DNA of 64,000 bases. It comes from Pseudopithomyces maydicus. Taxonomy: Eukaryota; Ascomycota; Dothideomycetes; Pleosporales; Didymosphaeriaceae. Position numbers and translations under genes: made by a program. The notes beneath the pieces were generated by a model. That model did no database searches and was not told the DNA's origin. It saw nothing but the letters and a program-made list of their open reading frames with translations. The DNA lies in NCBI GenBank assembly GCA_026873275.1, contig JANTUC010000006.1, positions 1,488,001 through 1,552,000 of the forward strand, given 5' to 3'. The stretch's first letter is position 1; each line of letters starts with the position of its first letter. Shown one piece after another: positions 22,253 through 33,386 of this stretch.

Positions 22253-23119
22253 TCAACAGTTGCAGCCTGCGGGTCCTTGTGTCTGCTGCTGGTCCCGTCC
22301 GAGGTTCACGCTCTGTCGTCCCTGGCCAGGTCGCAGGTTCCGTGGTCCGCCCTGGTCCAGTGGGAGCTTCTTAGCGATCGCGGTAAACAGTTCCCGCACG
22401 TTCTCGCTCGTCTTTGCAGATGTCTCGAAGAAGAGCAGGCCAGCTTCGCGGGCGTACTGCTCTGCGTCGGCGGCGGGTATGGCGCGCTTGTCGGGCGACT
22501 CAGTGACCAAATCGAGCTTGTTGCCGGCAAGGGCGATGATGATGTTCTCATTCGCTTGGCGTTGTAGCTCCTTTACCCAAGCTTTCGCCTTATCTAGCGA
22601 GGACTGTGACCGTTAGCGGGGTGGTTGCGCCCCAGGGGCTCCCGACACATACAGCCTGTGTGATGTCGTATACGACGACGGCGCAGTTGGCGTTACGGTA
22701 GTACATGGGCGCGAGCGACTTGTAGCGCTCCTGGCCAGCCGTGTCCCAGATCTCAAACTTGACTGTGGTGGACTCGTCGAGGGCGATGGTCTGGGTGAGG
22801 AAGGCGGCACCGATGGTGGACTCCCGGTAGTCATCGAATTGGTCCTGGCATGGGATTAGCCCTCGGACGCAGAGCAGCGGCAGCGGCAGAGCATACCTTC
22901 ACAAAGCGCAACACCAGGGAGGACTGCTACAGGTTAGCCAAGATAGAAGGGCTGCCTGGGGCGGACATGCGCACCTTTCCGACGGCAGATTCACCTGGAC
23001 GGGTTAGCGATGCACATATCAATGGCGGCCGTGACCTGGAGCATACCGAGTAGTACCAGCTTGAACTGGGCGAACCTGGAGCCTCCCGGACGGCCGCCTT
23101 GTTGCGGTCTTGCGGACAT
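22253..23119 (-). CDS. Rab5-type small GTPase (Ypt5/Vps21 family)
   Basis: Five exons on the minus strand (23119-23047, 22994-22975, 22923-22897, 22844-22653, 22603-22253), including two micro-exons of 20 and 27 nt, give 220 aa. GTPase motifs are complete: GESAVGKSSLVLRF (G1), the effector loop DQFDDYRESTIGAAF with the Rab5-like IGAAFLTQT, WDTAGQERY (G3), GNKLDL (G4) and ETSAKT (G5). The C-terminus ends CNC, a Rab geranylgeranylation site. Rab5 proteins control early-endosome fusion and endocytic traffic, acting with phosphoinositide-binding effectors. The gene is divergent from the Sac1-type phosphatase gene, with 342 bases between the starts. Confidence 0.93.
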
Positions 23120-23461
23120 GGTCGGGGACGGAGCGGCAGGCGGTAGGGCGTGTGTGAAGCGTTCAGGGAGGGGGCACTGGTACGGAGGGTGGCGGCGGGG
23201 TATATCGGGCGGGCAGAAGGGTGGGTGGTGTGCGTGGAGCGCCGAAGAGTGAAAGGTAGAGCGTGACGACGACGGGCGGCGCTAACCTTGGCGTTAACTG
23301 ACGTCGCGGGATCCACGGATTAGGAAGTGTACATTTCGGAAAGGCCACCACAACGTTTCCGTTCGTCTCACTACCGCAACACACACACCCATACACACAT
23401 TCACACACCGTAATCACAGTTGTCTCTGCTTCAGAACGACCACGATATCTGGAGCGCAAAC
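23120..23461. promoter_or_regulatory. bidirectional promoter of the Rab5 and Sac1-type genes
   Basis: Divergent starts at 23119 (minus) and 23462 (plus) leave 342 bases for both promoters and leaders. A CACA-rich tract (23370-23410) lies on the Sac1 side. No factor site is assigned. Confidence 0.6.
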
Positions 23462-25680
23462 ATGGCCGCCGGCCTTCCCTTCCGCGACATCAATGTGCAT
23501 TCGTCGCCCTCGCACTACGCCTTCTCGTCGCCGTCGTCCCCCTCTGCGCCCACGCTGGTCGTAGACCGCCCGAGCGGTGACCTGCGCCTGCATGATGGCA
23601 AGCTCCTGGGTTCCAAGCGAGTGTCCAGCATTGCCGGAATACTGGGCATGATCAAGTTGCGCTTAGGTTAGAGATACTGTCCAGTGGTAGCAGGAGCGAG
23701 GCTGATGAGCATGCGAAGACAAGTACATTATCGTCATAACCAAGGCCCAGCCCATGGGCAGGATCAAGGGCCACATGATCTACAAGGTCGTCTCTACCGA
23801 GTTCCTGCCACTGCGCGAACGCCCGCTGCACGACCCCGATGAGGACACGTACCTCAGCTTGCTTAAGACGCTGCTGAAGACGTCCCCGCTGTACTTCTCC
23901 TACTCGTTCGACATCACCAATACTTTCCAGCGCCAGGCTCACATCGACGCCTCCGTGCCGCTGTGGAAGCGCGCCGACGACCGCTTCTTCTGGAATCGCT
24001 TCGTGCAGAGCGACCTGATCGACTTTCGCGGCGGCCTGAACACCGGCTATGGACACAGGCACCCTAGCGGGCAGCAGCCCGAGGTGGATCCGTTCATTCT
24101 GCCTGTCATGTATGGCATGATGGAGATTAAGAATACTTCCATAAAAGGAACACCCCTGACCTTCATCCTGATCACCCGCCGGTCACGATTACGCGCGGGC
24201 ACTCGCTACTTCTCCCGAGGCATCGACGAAAATGGCAACGTATCCAATTTTAACGAGACGGAGCAGACCATCATCCTGAATGACCATGCCTCGGGAGGAT
24301 TGGGCGGCTATGGCTCGAACCAGAACGGCGCTGCAGGTGGCAACGCGGGCAAGGAGGCGCAGGTCTTGGCATATGTGCAGACGCGTGGAAGTGTGCCCGT
24401 CTACTGGGCCGAAATTAACACGCTCAAGTACACCCCGAAACTGCAAGTGCGTGGTGTTGAGAGTGCCGTTCCGGCGGCTAAGAAACATTTTGCTGAGCAG
24501 ATCCGCTTGTACGGAGACAATTGGATGGTCAACCTTGTCAACCAAAAAGGCCGCGAGAAGAATGTCAAGGATGCATACGAGCAGATGGTCGACTTCCTCG
24601 TCAACTCCACCGAGGAAGATGTCCAAGGAGACCAGATCACTTCCGAAAAATTCCATATAATAGAACCGCAGCAGGCCAAGGCCCTGTACGATCGCCTTCA
24701 CTACGTCTATTTCGATTTCCACAACGAGACCAAGGGTTTGCAATGGCATCGAGCTAAGCTCTTGATGGACCAGCTTGAACCCCACGTGCTCAAGCACGGC
24801 TACTTCCGCGGCGTGGACATGCCTGGTGACTCTGGGAAGATGGAAGTTCGACGGCATCAGACCGCGGTGGTGCGCACAAACTGCATGGACTGCCTGGACA
24901 GGACCAACGTCGTGCAGAGCATGATCGGCCGTTTCATGCTCTCGCGAATGCTCATCGACCTGGGTATCATGCGCGAAGGCGAGAACGCAGAGGACGACCA
25001 GGCGTTCGAGTTCCTCTTCCGCAACGTCTGGGCCGACAACGCGGACATTGTATCCAAATCATACTCCGGTACAGGGGCACTCAAGACGGATTTTACGCGT
25101 CTGGGTATTCGGACAAAGCAGGGTGCTCTGCAGGATTTGCAGAATTCGATAACCCGCTATGCGCTGAATAACTTTGCAGACGGACCCCGCCAGGATGCTT
25201 TTGATCTCTTTCTCGGCACCTATCTTCCTTCCGATTCTAACATTGGCGGGCAACTGCTCTTTGCAGACCGCCGACCCCTCATCATCCAGGCAATCCCTTA
25301 TATCCTCGCTGCTAGCGTCTTTCTCATTTTTGTAGGCAGCTTCACGCGAAGAGCGCCCGAAGCTGCCGTGTGGCCTTTGCGGCTCATCATTTTCATTTGT
25401 TTGGCTCTCACGGCGGTGTCTCTGAACTTCATTTGGAGCAATGGTACACTTTATGTGAGTCAACTTACCCCCAACAGGGCATTGCATAGAGCTAATGGTT
25501 GTGTAGGTGAACTGGCCCAAGTTGAACAGGCTCCCCCATGCCATCGAATCGATGCAAGACACCTTGTCCCGTGTCTCGCATAACCCTGTCGTGGGAGGTC
25601 TCGTAGGTACGAAGCATGAGCGAGGCAAGAGTGACGCGCGGCTACTGGGGCTGGAGGAGGGCAAGAAGAGGATCGAGTAG
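23462..25680 (+). CDS. SAC1: Sac1-type phosphoinositide phosphatase
   Basis: Three exons (23462-23666, 23719-25454, 25507-25680) give 704 aa. Sac-domain landmarks run in order: DKYIIVITKAQPMG, the conserved FFWNRFVQSDLIDFR, PVYWAEINTLKYTPKL, and the catalytic CX5R site CMDCLDRTN near residue 456. Two hydrophobic helices near the C-terminus (about residues 590-650) match the ER/Golgi tail anchor of yeast Sac1, and the end KRIE may act in retrieval. Sac1 removes phosphate from PI4P (also PI3P and PI(3,5)P2), controlling Golgi and endosome lipid identity. The call as the Sac1 orthologue, rather than a synaptojanin, follows from the lone Sac domain plus tail helices. Intact. Confidence 0.93.
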
Positions 25681-26170
25681 TTGCTCTCTCACCATCGAAG
25701 GGTGTTTGACCAGGCGTGTCTGATGTACGAATAGCACAGCAAAGTTTTCTTTTACAACATATAGACTTTAATCGATGCCGGCACGAAGCAACAGAGAGAT
25801 CGGCCCGCAATGCATTCAGATCTGATCGTTGTGAAATTGTACGGATTTTTCAAGCACTTGTGCCTGTCTGACAACAAAGTATCTGATTAAGATATAGACT
25901 GGTACATGATGTAGTGATACATGAGGTTGGGGTATCATTGAGAAGGGTGACGCGTCTAGAACAAAGGAAAAGGGTCGTAGTGAATGCACCTATATATAAA
26001 CCGAGAAGGGAAACTCGTCAATGACCAGTCACACCAGCTGGCCAGGTTCGAGCAACGCGTCGCAGGAACACAGCCAGTGAGCCGTAACTTTTGAAATCTT
26101 TCCTCTTGCGCCAGAACTCCAGGACTTTTGGATGCCAGCCGGTGTCAGCGCGGGATGAGAATGCAGATCC
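25681..26170. other. convergent 3' intergenic region
   Basis: Between the 3' ends of the Sac1-type gene and the minus-strand gene at 26.2 kb. A frame at 25460-25810 (minus) is a shadow. Nothing supported. Confidence 0.6.
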
Positions 26171-26800
26171 CTAACATGCCACACGCGTGACGGGTAGAAC
26201 GACAACGTCGAACTCTTCGTCGACGCTCTCCTCGCTCTCTGCACTTGCATCGGCTGCCTCCTTCAATGCGGTGCCATCCTCGCCGTACTTGCCGCCGACA
26301 AAGTCCCATCCGTCGCCCTCGAGGCGCCGCCTCAGGCGCTCGCGGTTGGAATTGACGGCGCGCTGGACGAGCGGCATCCACGTGCCTTCCTTTTTCGCCT
26401 GTTGGTATACTTGCTGCTGGGCCTCGTTGTCAGCCTCCCAATCGTCAAAGTCTGGCAAAATCCACAGATCGACCTCGGCGCCGTTGGCTTCGGCGTTGAG
26501 GTTCAAACACGTGCTGTGGTGCATCTGCTGTTCGAGCGTCGATTCCTGCGTAGCACGTTGCAGGTGGCCCCGCTTGAGCGTGTTCATCCAGGAGCCATTC
26601 TCTTTTGCGCACCGGGCAAGTGAGATATGTGGCGGTGCGGAAGCAGGAACCTTGCGCTTTGCGGCTCTCGAGTCCATGGAGCGTTTTGGCGCTGGGATGG
26701 TCGACGCGCGAATGTCGAAGCAAGACATTTCCATGGGATCCATGGGGTAGAAACACGGGTCACGCACGAGGTGCGAGCCTGCACGGCTGGGGTGGTCCAT
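26171..26800 (-). CDS. hypothetical protein, about 209 aa
   Basis: A single open frame from an ATG at 26798-26800; ATGs a few codons on (MDPMEMSCFD) are alternative starts. It contains LARCAKENGSWMNTLKRGH, then HHSTCLNLNAEANGAEVDL, an acidic WILPDFDDWEADNEAQQQV stretch, WMPLVQRAVNSNRERLRRRL, and an acidic C-terminus. No family is recognised. Frame length and composition support a real gene. Overlapping frames on the other strand are shadows. It may have an upstream exon that I cannot define. Confidence 0.6.
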   Translation of the reverse strand: MDHPSRAGSHLVRDPCFYPMDPMEMSCFDIRASTIPAPKRSMDSRAAKRKVPASAPPHISLARCAKENGSWMNTLKRGHLQRATQESTLEQQMHHSTCLNLNAEANGAEVDLWILPDFDDWEADNEAQQQVYQQAKKEGTWMPLVQRAVNSNRERLRRRLEGDGWDFVGGKYGEDGTALKEAADASAESEESVDEEFDVVVLPVTRVAC

Positions 26801-27740
26801 TCGCGGGCAGCAGCACGGCTAAGAACAAGTATTGGGTGGGAATCTGTGCAGAGCACCACCGCAGATGGTCGAGGTGGTTCGCTTCCAGCGGGTTGGATGT
26901 GTGAAATAGTGGGGTCAAACAGCCACAGGTGATGCGGGTGCTGCAGATGAGGATGCTGTGCAGGTGACAGAAGTGGGGTAAGATTTCGGACGGAGTGTGG
27001 GCAGGGCAGGGCAGGTCAATGTCAATGGAGGCCGCGGTGTTGTTGCCTAGAGGAGAGCAGAGTCATGGTAACGATGACGTGAAGGTGCTGTGGGTGGGGT
27101 GGCGGAGTTCAGCTGGGTGTCTCGGCGACGTGGTCAAAACGAAGGGCAGGCTCGCGAGAGGATGGAGAAGGGGCCATGTGGGTGAGAGGGGGATCAGCTT
27201 TTGTAGAAATCGGAAGCCGGACTTGAGTTTGTCATTCGGAAGCCCGGAGGACGGGCGCAGAAACGTGGAGCCTATGATGCAGCAGGGACACGGAGAGCAG
27301 GAGGGGGTTGTGCTGGTTAGCAGCGAGCAAACGGCATGTGATTGCAGGTGGGCGCGCAAACGGCGTAGAGACACAGCGGTGGGTGCAGAGCCGCGTAGGG
27401 GTGGTGGGCGTGGTAGCACTGTAGTGGTAGTGGTAGCGGTAGTGGTAGCGGTGGCAGCGGTAGCGGTAGGCGGGTGGTAGGCGGGTGGTAGGCTAGTCCG
27501 CCTGGGCAGTAGCCTGTAGGGAGCCGCCCATCCAGTGTCGAGGCGGCGGCCTGAGGCATCGACTTGCCGAAACCCAGCCCAGCCCAGCCAGCCCAGGTTT
27601 AGTCCCAAAGCCAGCCTGCGCTGGGGCGTCCGAGCTTGCACGTGTGACGCTGGCAGCTCTCTCTCTAAGAAACTGCAGGCCGTTGGACGTCCATCTCCCC
27701 CTCGACCCTCCCCCCATCCCGTCCATTGGAGGCAGCCATC
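26801..27740. other. divergent intergenic region with a GGTAGY tandem repeat
   Basis: Promoter region between the 26.2-kb gene and MIC60, with the repeat at 27411-27492. Long minus-strand frames here and through the MIC60 gene are antisense shadows. Confidence 0.6.
27411..27492. repeat. tandem repeat GGTAGT/GGTAGC, then GCGGGTGGTAG duplicated
   Basis: About ten hexamers of ggtagt, ggtagc and variants run from 27411 to about 27470, followed by two copies of gcgggtggtag. It lies 250 to 330 bases before the MIC60 start. Confidence 0.8.
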
Positions 27741-29726
27741 ATGCTGCGCGCTTCCATCCTGCGCGCCCGGCCAGCCCTGCGGCCCATTGCACCCAGGGTC
27801 CGCCCGCAATGGCAGCACGCCCAGCGCTTCTACGCCGACGACAAAAAGACGCTGGGCGAGACCCAGATCCCCAATCCCGCGCCCTCCGTCACCCCGTCCC
27901 AGTCTTCGCCCGTCGAGAACGCGACAATTCCCCCGTCTGATGTTCCGAAGCCCCCGCCGGCTCCCGAAACCACAACCACCACAACCGCCTCCCGCTCCGC
28001 ACCCGTCGAGCAGCCCGCGACCCTCCCTCCCACCGGCCCTGGAACCGCGAGCGTAGCCCCCGACCCAAAGAGCGCCCCCAAGCCGAAGCGCAAGCGCCGT
28101 CTTGGCCGTCTCCTGCTGTACACTCTCGTCCTCTCTGCCCTCGGATATGCTGGCGGCGTGTGGTACTCGCTCGTCTCGGACAACTTCCACGACTTCTTCA
28201 CCGAGTACATGCCCTATGGCGAGGATGCGGTTGCATACTTCGAGGAGCGCGAGTTCCGGAGACGCTTCCCCGGCCGTGCTGGCCAGCCTCGTCTCCACCC
28301 CCAGGTGACGGGCGAGAACAAGGTCACCATCCCCGGAAAGAGCGGCCTTACTTCGCGTGTAGCCACCGAGGGTGAGGTCGACCTGGCCGCCAAGGGACCT
28401 CACGTCAATGCTGTTGCTGAGAGCCCCAAGGCTGCCCATGAGAAGGCTTCGCCGTCTCCCAAGGTTGCCTCGTCTACTCCGGCAAAGGGCGCCCAGGAGA
28501 AGAAGAAGGAAGAGGCCAAGGAGAAGCCCACCGAATCTTCGACCCACGCACTGTTGCCCAAGGAAAACGCAAAGGCTGAGCCTGCCAAGTCTACGAAGCC
28601 CATCGCTCAGATTGACCACCTCAATGTGCCGCAAGCCGGTGAGCCTGTAGTCCAGGACGTTGTCAAGATTGTCAACGACATCATCACCGTCATCAACGCC
28701 GACTCTTCTCGTGACACCAAGTACGACTCTGCGCTGGAAAAGGCCAAGTCTGAACTTGGCAAGGTTGTTTCCGACATCAACCTGCTCAAGGCTAGCATCC
28801 AGAAGACGGCAGAGGAACAGATCAACGCCGCTCACACCGAGTTTGACGGAGCTGCCAAGGAGCTTGTTCAGCGCCTCGACCACCAGATGAAGGCCCAGGA
28901 GACCCAGTGGAAGGAGGAGTATGAGAACGAGCGCGAGCGCCTCGCTCAGGCATATAGGGAGAGGATGCGATCAGAGCTCGAAGCCGCCCAGAAAATCTAC
29001 GAGCAACGGCTCAAGAACGAGCTGCTCGAGCAGAGCATCACCCTCCAGCGCCAATTCGCCTCCTCTGTACGGGATCAGGTTGAGAAGGAGCGCGAGGGCA
29101 GGCTCGGCAAGTTGAACGAGCTCTCTTCGTCCGTGCAAGAGTTGGAGAAGCTCACCGCTGAGTGGAACACGGTTGTCGACGCGAACCTCAAGACCCAACA
29201 CCTTGTCGTCGCCGTCGAGGCCGTCAAGTCTGCCCTGGAGACCCAGGTCGTGCCCAAGCCCTTCATCTCCGAGCTTGCTGCTCTCAAGGAGATTGCAGCT
29301 GAAGACCCGGTCGTCGGTGCCGCCATCGCAAGCATCAACCCCGCTGCCTACCAGCGTGGCATCCCCAACGCTGCACAGCTGATTGACCGTTTCCGACGTG
29401 TCGCCTCGGAGGTGCGGAAAGCCGCTCTCTTGCCCGAAGACGCTGGTGTCGCATCGCATCTCGCCTCCCTTGCCATGTCCAAGGTTCTGTTCAAGAAGTC
29501 TGGCCTTGCTGTCGGACAAGACGTCGAAGCCGTGCTTGCTCGAACTGAGGCGCTCCTCGAGGAAGGCGACCTCGACGCCGCCGCTCGTGAGATGAACGGC
29601 CTTCAAGGCTGGGCGAAGGTGCTCAGCAAAGATTGGCTTGGCGAGTGCAGGAGGGTCCTTGAGGTTAAGCAGGCTTTGGACGTAATTGCCACCGAGGCGC
29701 GGTTGCAGAGCTTGCTTGTAGATTAA
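27741..29726 (+). CDS. MIC60: MICOS complex subunit MIC60 (mitofilin)
   Basis: Single exon, 661 aa from the ATG of MLRASILRARPALRP. The first 30 residues are Arg-rich without acidic residues, a mitochondrial presequence. A Pro/Thr-rich linker precedes one inner-membrane helix at about 119-143 (LGRLLLYTLVLSALGYAGGVWYS) flanked by the fungal mitofilin EYMPYGEDAVAYFEEREF stretch. A long coiled coil follows (EEQINAAHTEFDG through ELLEQSITLQRQF), then the conserved mitofilin domain with EDPVVGAAIASINPAAYQRG and AAREMNGLQGWAKVLSKDWL. MIC60 shapes crista junctions and binds outer-membrane import machinery. Length and domain order fit; the gene is intact. Confidence 0.95.
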   Translation: MLRASILRARPALRPIAPRVRPQWQHAQRFYADDKKTLGETQIPNPAPSVTPSQSSPVENATIPPSDVPKPPPAPETTTTTTASRSAPVEQPATLPPTGPGTASVAPDPKSAPKPKRKRRLGRLLLYTLVLSALGYAGGVWYSLVSDNFHDFFTEYMPYGEDAVAYFEEREFRRRFPGRAGQPRLHPQVTGENKVTIPGKSGLTSRVATEGEVDLAAKGPHVNAVAESPKAAHEKASPSPKVASSTPAKGAQEKKKEEAKEKPTESSTHALLPKENAKAEPAKSTKPIAQIDHLNVPQAGEPVVQDVVKIVNDIITVINADSSRDTKYDSALEKAKSELGKVVSDINLLKASIQKTAEEQINAAHTEFDGAAKELVQRLDHQMKAQETQWKEEYENERERLAQAYRERMRSELEAAQKIYEQRLKNELLEQSITLQRQFASSVRDQVEKEREGRLGKLNELSSSVQELEKLTAEWNTVVDANLKTQHLVVAVEAVKSALETQVVPKPFISELAALKEIAAEDPVVGAAIASINPAAYQRGIPNAAQLIDRFRRVASEVRKAALLPEDAGVASHLASLAMSKVLFKKSGLAVGQDVEAVLARTEALLEEGDLDAAAREMNGLQGWAKVLSKDWLGECRRVLEVKQALDVIATEARLQSLLVD

Positions 29727-30340
29727 GCGTGCATTGCTGGATGATATTGGGGGGGCAAAGGTAGAAAATGGTGCACCTTCTCGATTCGCTTTTTCTTTTG
29801 TGTGTGTATAAAGACGGGGACCTGTAGCTCTACGTGTAGCTTATAGCCTATAGAAGCCTTCGAATATTGTTTCTTCCACTACTATTTTTCTTTTTTGCGT
29901 GATAAAGAATTTATGGTCGAGACATTATTATGCATCACTTGTAGCACTAAATGGTCATCAGAGGCAAATGTCAATGCAGTCTTGACCGACATGTTGCCTG
30001 GCAGTAAGCAATACGTCGACCATTTTAAGGTGTTCCTACCATGTACCTAGACGTTATGTAGCTATTGGGCTAAGATGGTGGCAAGATCTTCGGCCCCCTC
30101 TCTCATTTGGGGTTGAAGTGTAAGCGTTCTCACACTCCGCCTCGGGATGTGCATGCGCACAGCCCCGGTATCAGACATAGGTACGAACATCGCCTCCCCG
30201 CACATTCTCAGTCACCAAACAGTTCCCTTAGATTCATAACCATGTATGACAATATATCGCCTCTTAAAGAATGCCAAATCCCGTTCCACACACTATATCC
30301 CTAGCAAGTATCTTCCATTTCTCCTTCAACCGAAGAAAAC
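29727..30340. other. intergenic region
   Basis: 3' side of MIC60, including a T-rich stretch near 29870-29900. No gene supported. Confidence 0.6.
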
Positions 30341-30712
30341 ATGCAATCCAATTCTTTCGTCGGCCCTCCAGAGACTAAACAACTCCACGATGATACAGCA
30401 GCCCCTGTTGACACAAAGAAGTCCATCAATCCATCTCATGAACACAATAAAAAACCCCGGAGACCGGGTAACTTTCTCCTCGCCCTGATCAAAGGTCTCT
30501 GCATATGGATACCGTACTACCTATACAGGCGGCGGAACACCCCCCGCTGCAACAAGGTGCCCAGGACAGACGATGGGAGCGTAGAAGACTTGATGGAAAT
30601 CCTACGGATTGTGGAGGACATCGCGAAGGACTATGGTAGGCCGAGGCCGATGCGGGCGTGCGCTGTAAATGAGAATACGGTTCGTCTTTCTATTTTTATT
30701 TTTCTTCTCTAG
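30341..30712 (+). CDS. hypothetical small membrane protein
   Basis: An open frame of 123 aa from ATG at 30341, starting MQSNSFVGPPETKQL. One hydrophobic segment, NFLLALIKGLCIWIPYYLYRRR, could be a membrane helix flanked by positive residues; then EDLMEILRIVEDIAKDYGRPRPM. At the 3' end a 33-nt GT...AG stretch (30680-30712) would extend the frame by a coding-like segment, but that is too short for a normal intron. No family known; composition is protein-like, support is modest. Confidence 0.35.
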   Translation: MQSNSFVGPPETKQLHDDTAAPVDTKKSINPSHEHNKKPRRPGNFLLALIKGLCIWIPYYLYRRRNTPRCNKVPRTDDGSVEDLMEILRIVEDIAKDYGRPRPMRACAVNENTVRLSIFIFLL

Positions 30713-31939
30713 GTCCCCATGCTCAACAGATTGAATCCATTAACGAGTCGAGCAGAACATAACTATCTGTACCAACTTCACGGCTGGAACGAATACTATT
30801 TCTAGCAATCCATGTGGAGTGTCCGATATCCTGCTGAATTCAGGTGGCGCAATTTCGGGGTCCTTGGAGATGAATGGAGGATATGGAGATAATTGGCCCG
30901 TGGTGATGAATGTGGTGAGTGTGAATCTTATGTCAAGCGTGAAAACTTTTAGATGAATCCAACCCTTCAAATATTTTGTTTTACCCCTCTTGCTGATATG
31001 GACTTGGCGTGAGAGGACTTTTCTCGTAAATTGAAGCGTTCTTCCAATCGTCTTCATGTCGCGAGGCCTACCTAGGTGCTGTGGGCAGTACCTAAGGTGA
31101 ATGTGCATAATTGCTTGGGTACAACCATGACTAGGTACAGAATCATTAGCGCGGCAGGTACGCAACGTCAATTCTCGAATGACCCTCTAGCAATGCTGGT
31201 AATATAAAGTTGTAATTAATGTAGCGTGACTCGAATGATGAGCACGTCCTCCACACTGCATCACCCTGCCTAAACACTAGACTACATTTAGCCAGATGGC
31301 AGAGCCCTGCATGTTACCTGCCTTCTTATTAACCTTTAAGTTTATTATTACTCCGGTATGCTTATTTCAACTCAAGTCTATCTTCTACTGTTCAAGAATG
31401 CACATGTGTATCATCTCATCCCAGTAGCTCAAACGAGATACCATTCAATCTAGATGCTCACTTTGCATGCGGAAGCGGAGTAAGCTAGAAATACGGCTCT
31501 GAACATTGCGATCTTCTATTAACCGGTAGATGGACGGTTGCCTGAGTGTGATACAAGGCCAAGCATACGGAAACTTTCGTCTATTATGGGTCTCGTGAAT
31601 TGAACAGTGGTGCAATCTTCGCATGAATAAGCTTCGGCAGTGACTAGATAAGATAATGCTACAATGCAAGGCTCCTATGACGCCCGTATAGAGCTCCAGA
31701 GAAGCAGTAGTCACTGCAATTACAATATACACTGCGTATACATACCGTATTGATATTTGCCGCTGCAAGTTGGCTTACTCCGGACCACAACTGGAAAATG
31801 CGACACCATCAAGACGAGTATCTCAGTCGAACCAACAGTGTAAACGAGTATACAGTAGTCGTATAAATCAAAATTTTCTTCCAATATATACTGTACACAT
31901 AGATCAACTCCACTCCTCCCTCAATCGTCTCCACACACT
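30713..31939. other. intergenic region, AT-rich in part
   Basis: No gene supported. Contains the promoter of the secreted-protein gene at 31940. Confidence 0.6.
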
Positions 31940-32631
31940 ATGCATATCAAAAATCTTGCCATTCTTCTACCCGCACTCGCGGCTGCTCGTCCAACCACAC
32001 CCTCCATCATCCACAACATTGCTAAGTCGATCGTAGCACGCGCCCCACCGGGTGCTCATGCAATCCTGAAATCCGTGTCCGCTGATGGGACAGGGTGTGC
32101 AGCCAATTCGGCGTCCTTCGTCCTGGGGACGGATAATGGGGCAACAATAGGATTCGACAACATGATCATTGACAGTACCCAGGTCGACAAGAGCAAACGC
32201 TGTGTGATCACCCTAGACCTGCAGTTGGACTCCAAATGGAAGTACACCATCAACAAGGCAACCAATGTGCGCGGGTACGCGGACAGTACGGGCGGGTCGT
32301 ACAAGGTGGTGTATACGGTGGGGGAATCACGGTATGTGCAATTTGCCTTCTGAACTGTGGTGGTCTGCATCTGGCTGCCGGACCATGCAGGTGGCATTCC
32401 CCATGCCCGAGAACAATCACTGAACAGACTCAGTCCCAGGTCAGCAATGCTATTCCACCAGGCTCGGTCGGCGGTAATTACGTCGTTAGCTCCACATCGT
32501 CGGGAGCAGCATCGGGATACGGTGGGGGCGTGGCAAGCATCGATGTCTTGCTGAAATTGGTGCCGACTGGAACGCAGGGTGAGGTTGTTACCGTCGATTC
32601 GCTGGATGTGCAATTCGAGTACTCCACGTAG
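31940..32631 (+). CDS. secreted DUF4360-like protein
   Basis: Two exons (31940-32331, 32391-32631) with a GTATGT...GCAG intron give 210 aa. Residues 1-16 (MHIKNLAILLPALAAA) are a signal peptide. The mature part includes GTGCAANSASFVLGTDNGATIGF, SKRCVITLDLQLDSKWKYTIN and TNVRGYADSTGGSYKVVYTV. This order of GTGC, a central SK-C segment, W-x-(Y/F)-x-I and RGY resembles the DUF4360 family of fungal secreted proteins. The C-terminal half (VASIDVLLKLVPTGTQGEVV) resembles a beta-sandwich. Function unknown; small secreted proteins of this type are common in plant-associated and saprobic fungi. Confidence 0.75.
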
Positions 32632-33338
32632 GAATTCCGTAGAGACGAAGGGTGTTTCATGCCTTACGTCGAACTGTCTTGAATCAAGTAGCTGTAATTA
32701 CTGGAGCAGATTATCGTGGTAGTATGCAATGGTGTGATGTTGGTGTCTCACTTTGGGTGCTTGAGACCTGCATACAGACTCGATAATGGCGCCATTGTTC
32801 ACTGCGACGGATATCAGAATGCACACTGGAGAGACATTGGTGATTCTCCACCGTCCTATCCTGATTGACGTCTACAAACTTGGCACCCGGATGATGGAGT
32901 TCCTGCATGGATCCTAGCGAGAGCACCGTCGGATGCTAACGACGAGCCGCATCGATGGCACGGGGCATGATGCGAGGGGAACAGGCGGCTTGGGGCGGTG
33001 ATTGGCCTGTTGGCTCCGGGCTCCAGAGGCAAGGGAAGTGATGGCGAAAAGGCTGTCTTCACAGCAAGCTCTCTCCTCCATCCTTGCTTGCTGCAGGTCG
33101 TCTCTGCAGAGTCCCGACACCATGGACGCTTGTTCCTTGATCGTCTCGCTCTCGCCGTGCGCCCGGTAGAGGAAGCGATTCCGAACGAGGAGGCCTCGGA
33201 TGACATGGGGACACGCCAAGTATGCACGCTGTGCTGGCACGACGGACGACCACGACACTGCTGGCCTAGTTGCAGCGCACTCTCCCATTGCGCGTGCACC
33301 TGTGGAGCGATTCGACCCCTCGACGGCGTTCGGCCTTG

Positions 33339-33386
<48 letters not shown>

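Noticed and set aside
27063..28883. A 606-codon minus-strand frame
   Set aside because: It is antisense to MIC60, whose presequence, membrane helix, coiled coil and mitofilin domain are clear; the antisense frame has no motif.
30680..30712. A 33-base GT...AG stretch extending the small frame at 30.3 kb
   Set aside because: Too short for a normal fungal intron, so not modelled as one although the downstream translation is protein-like.
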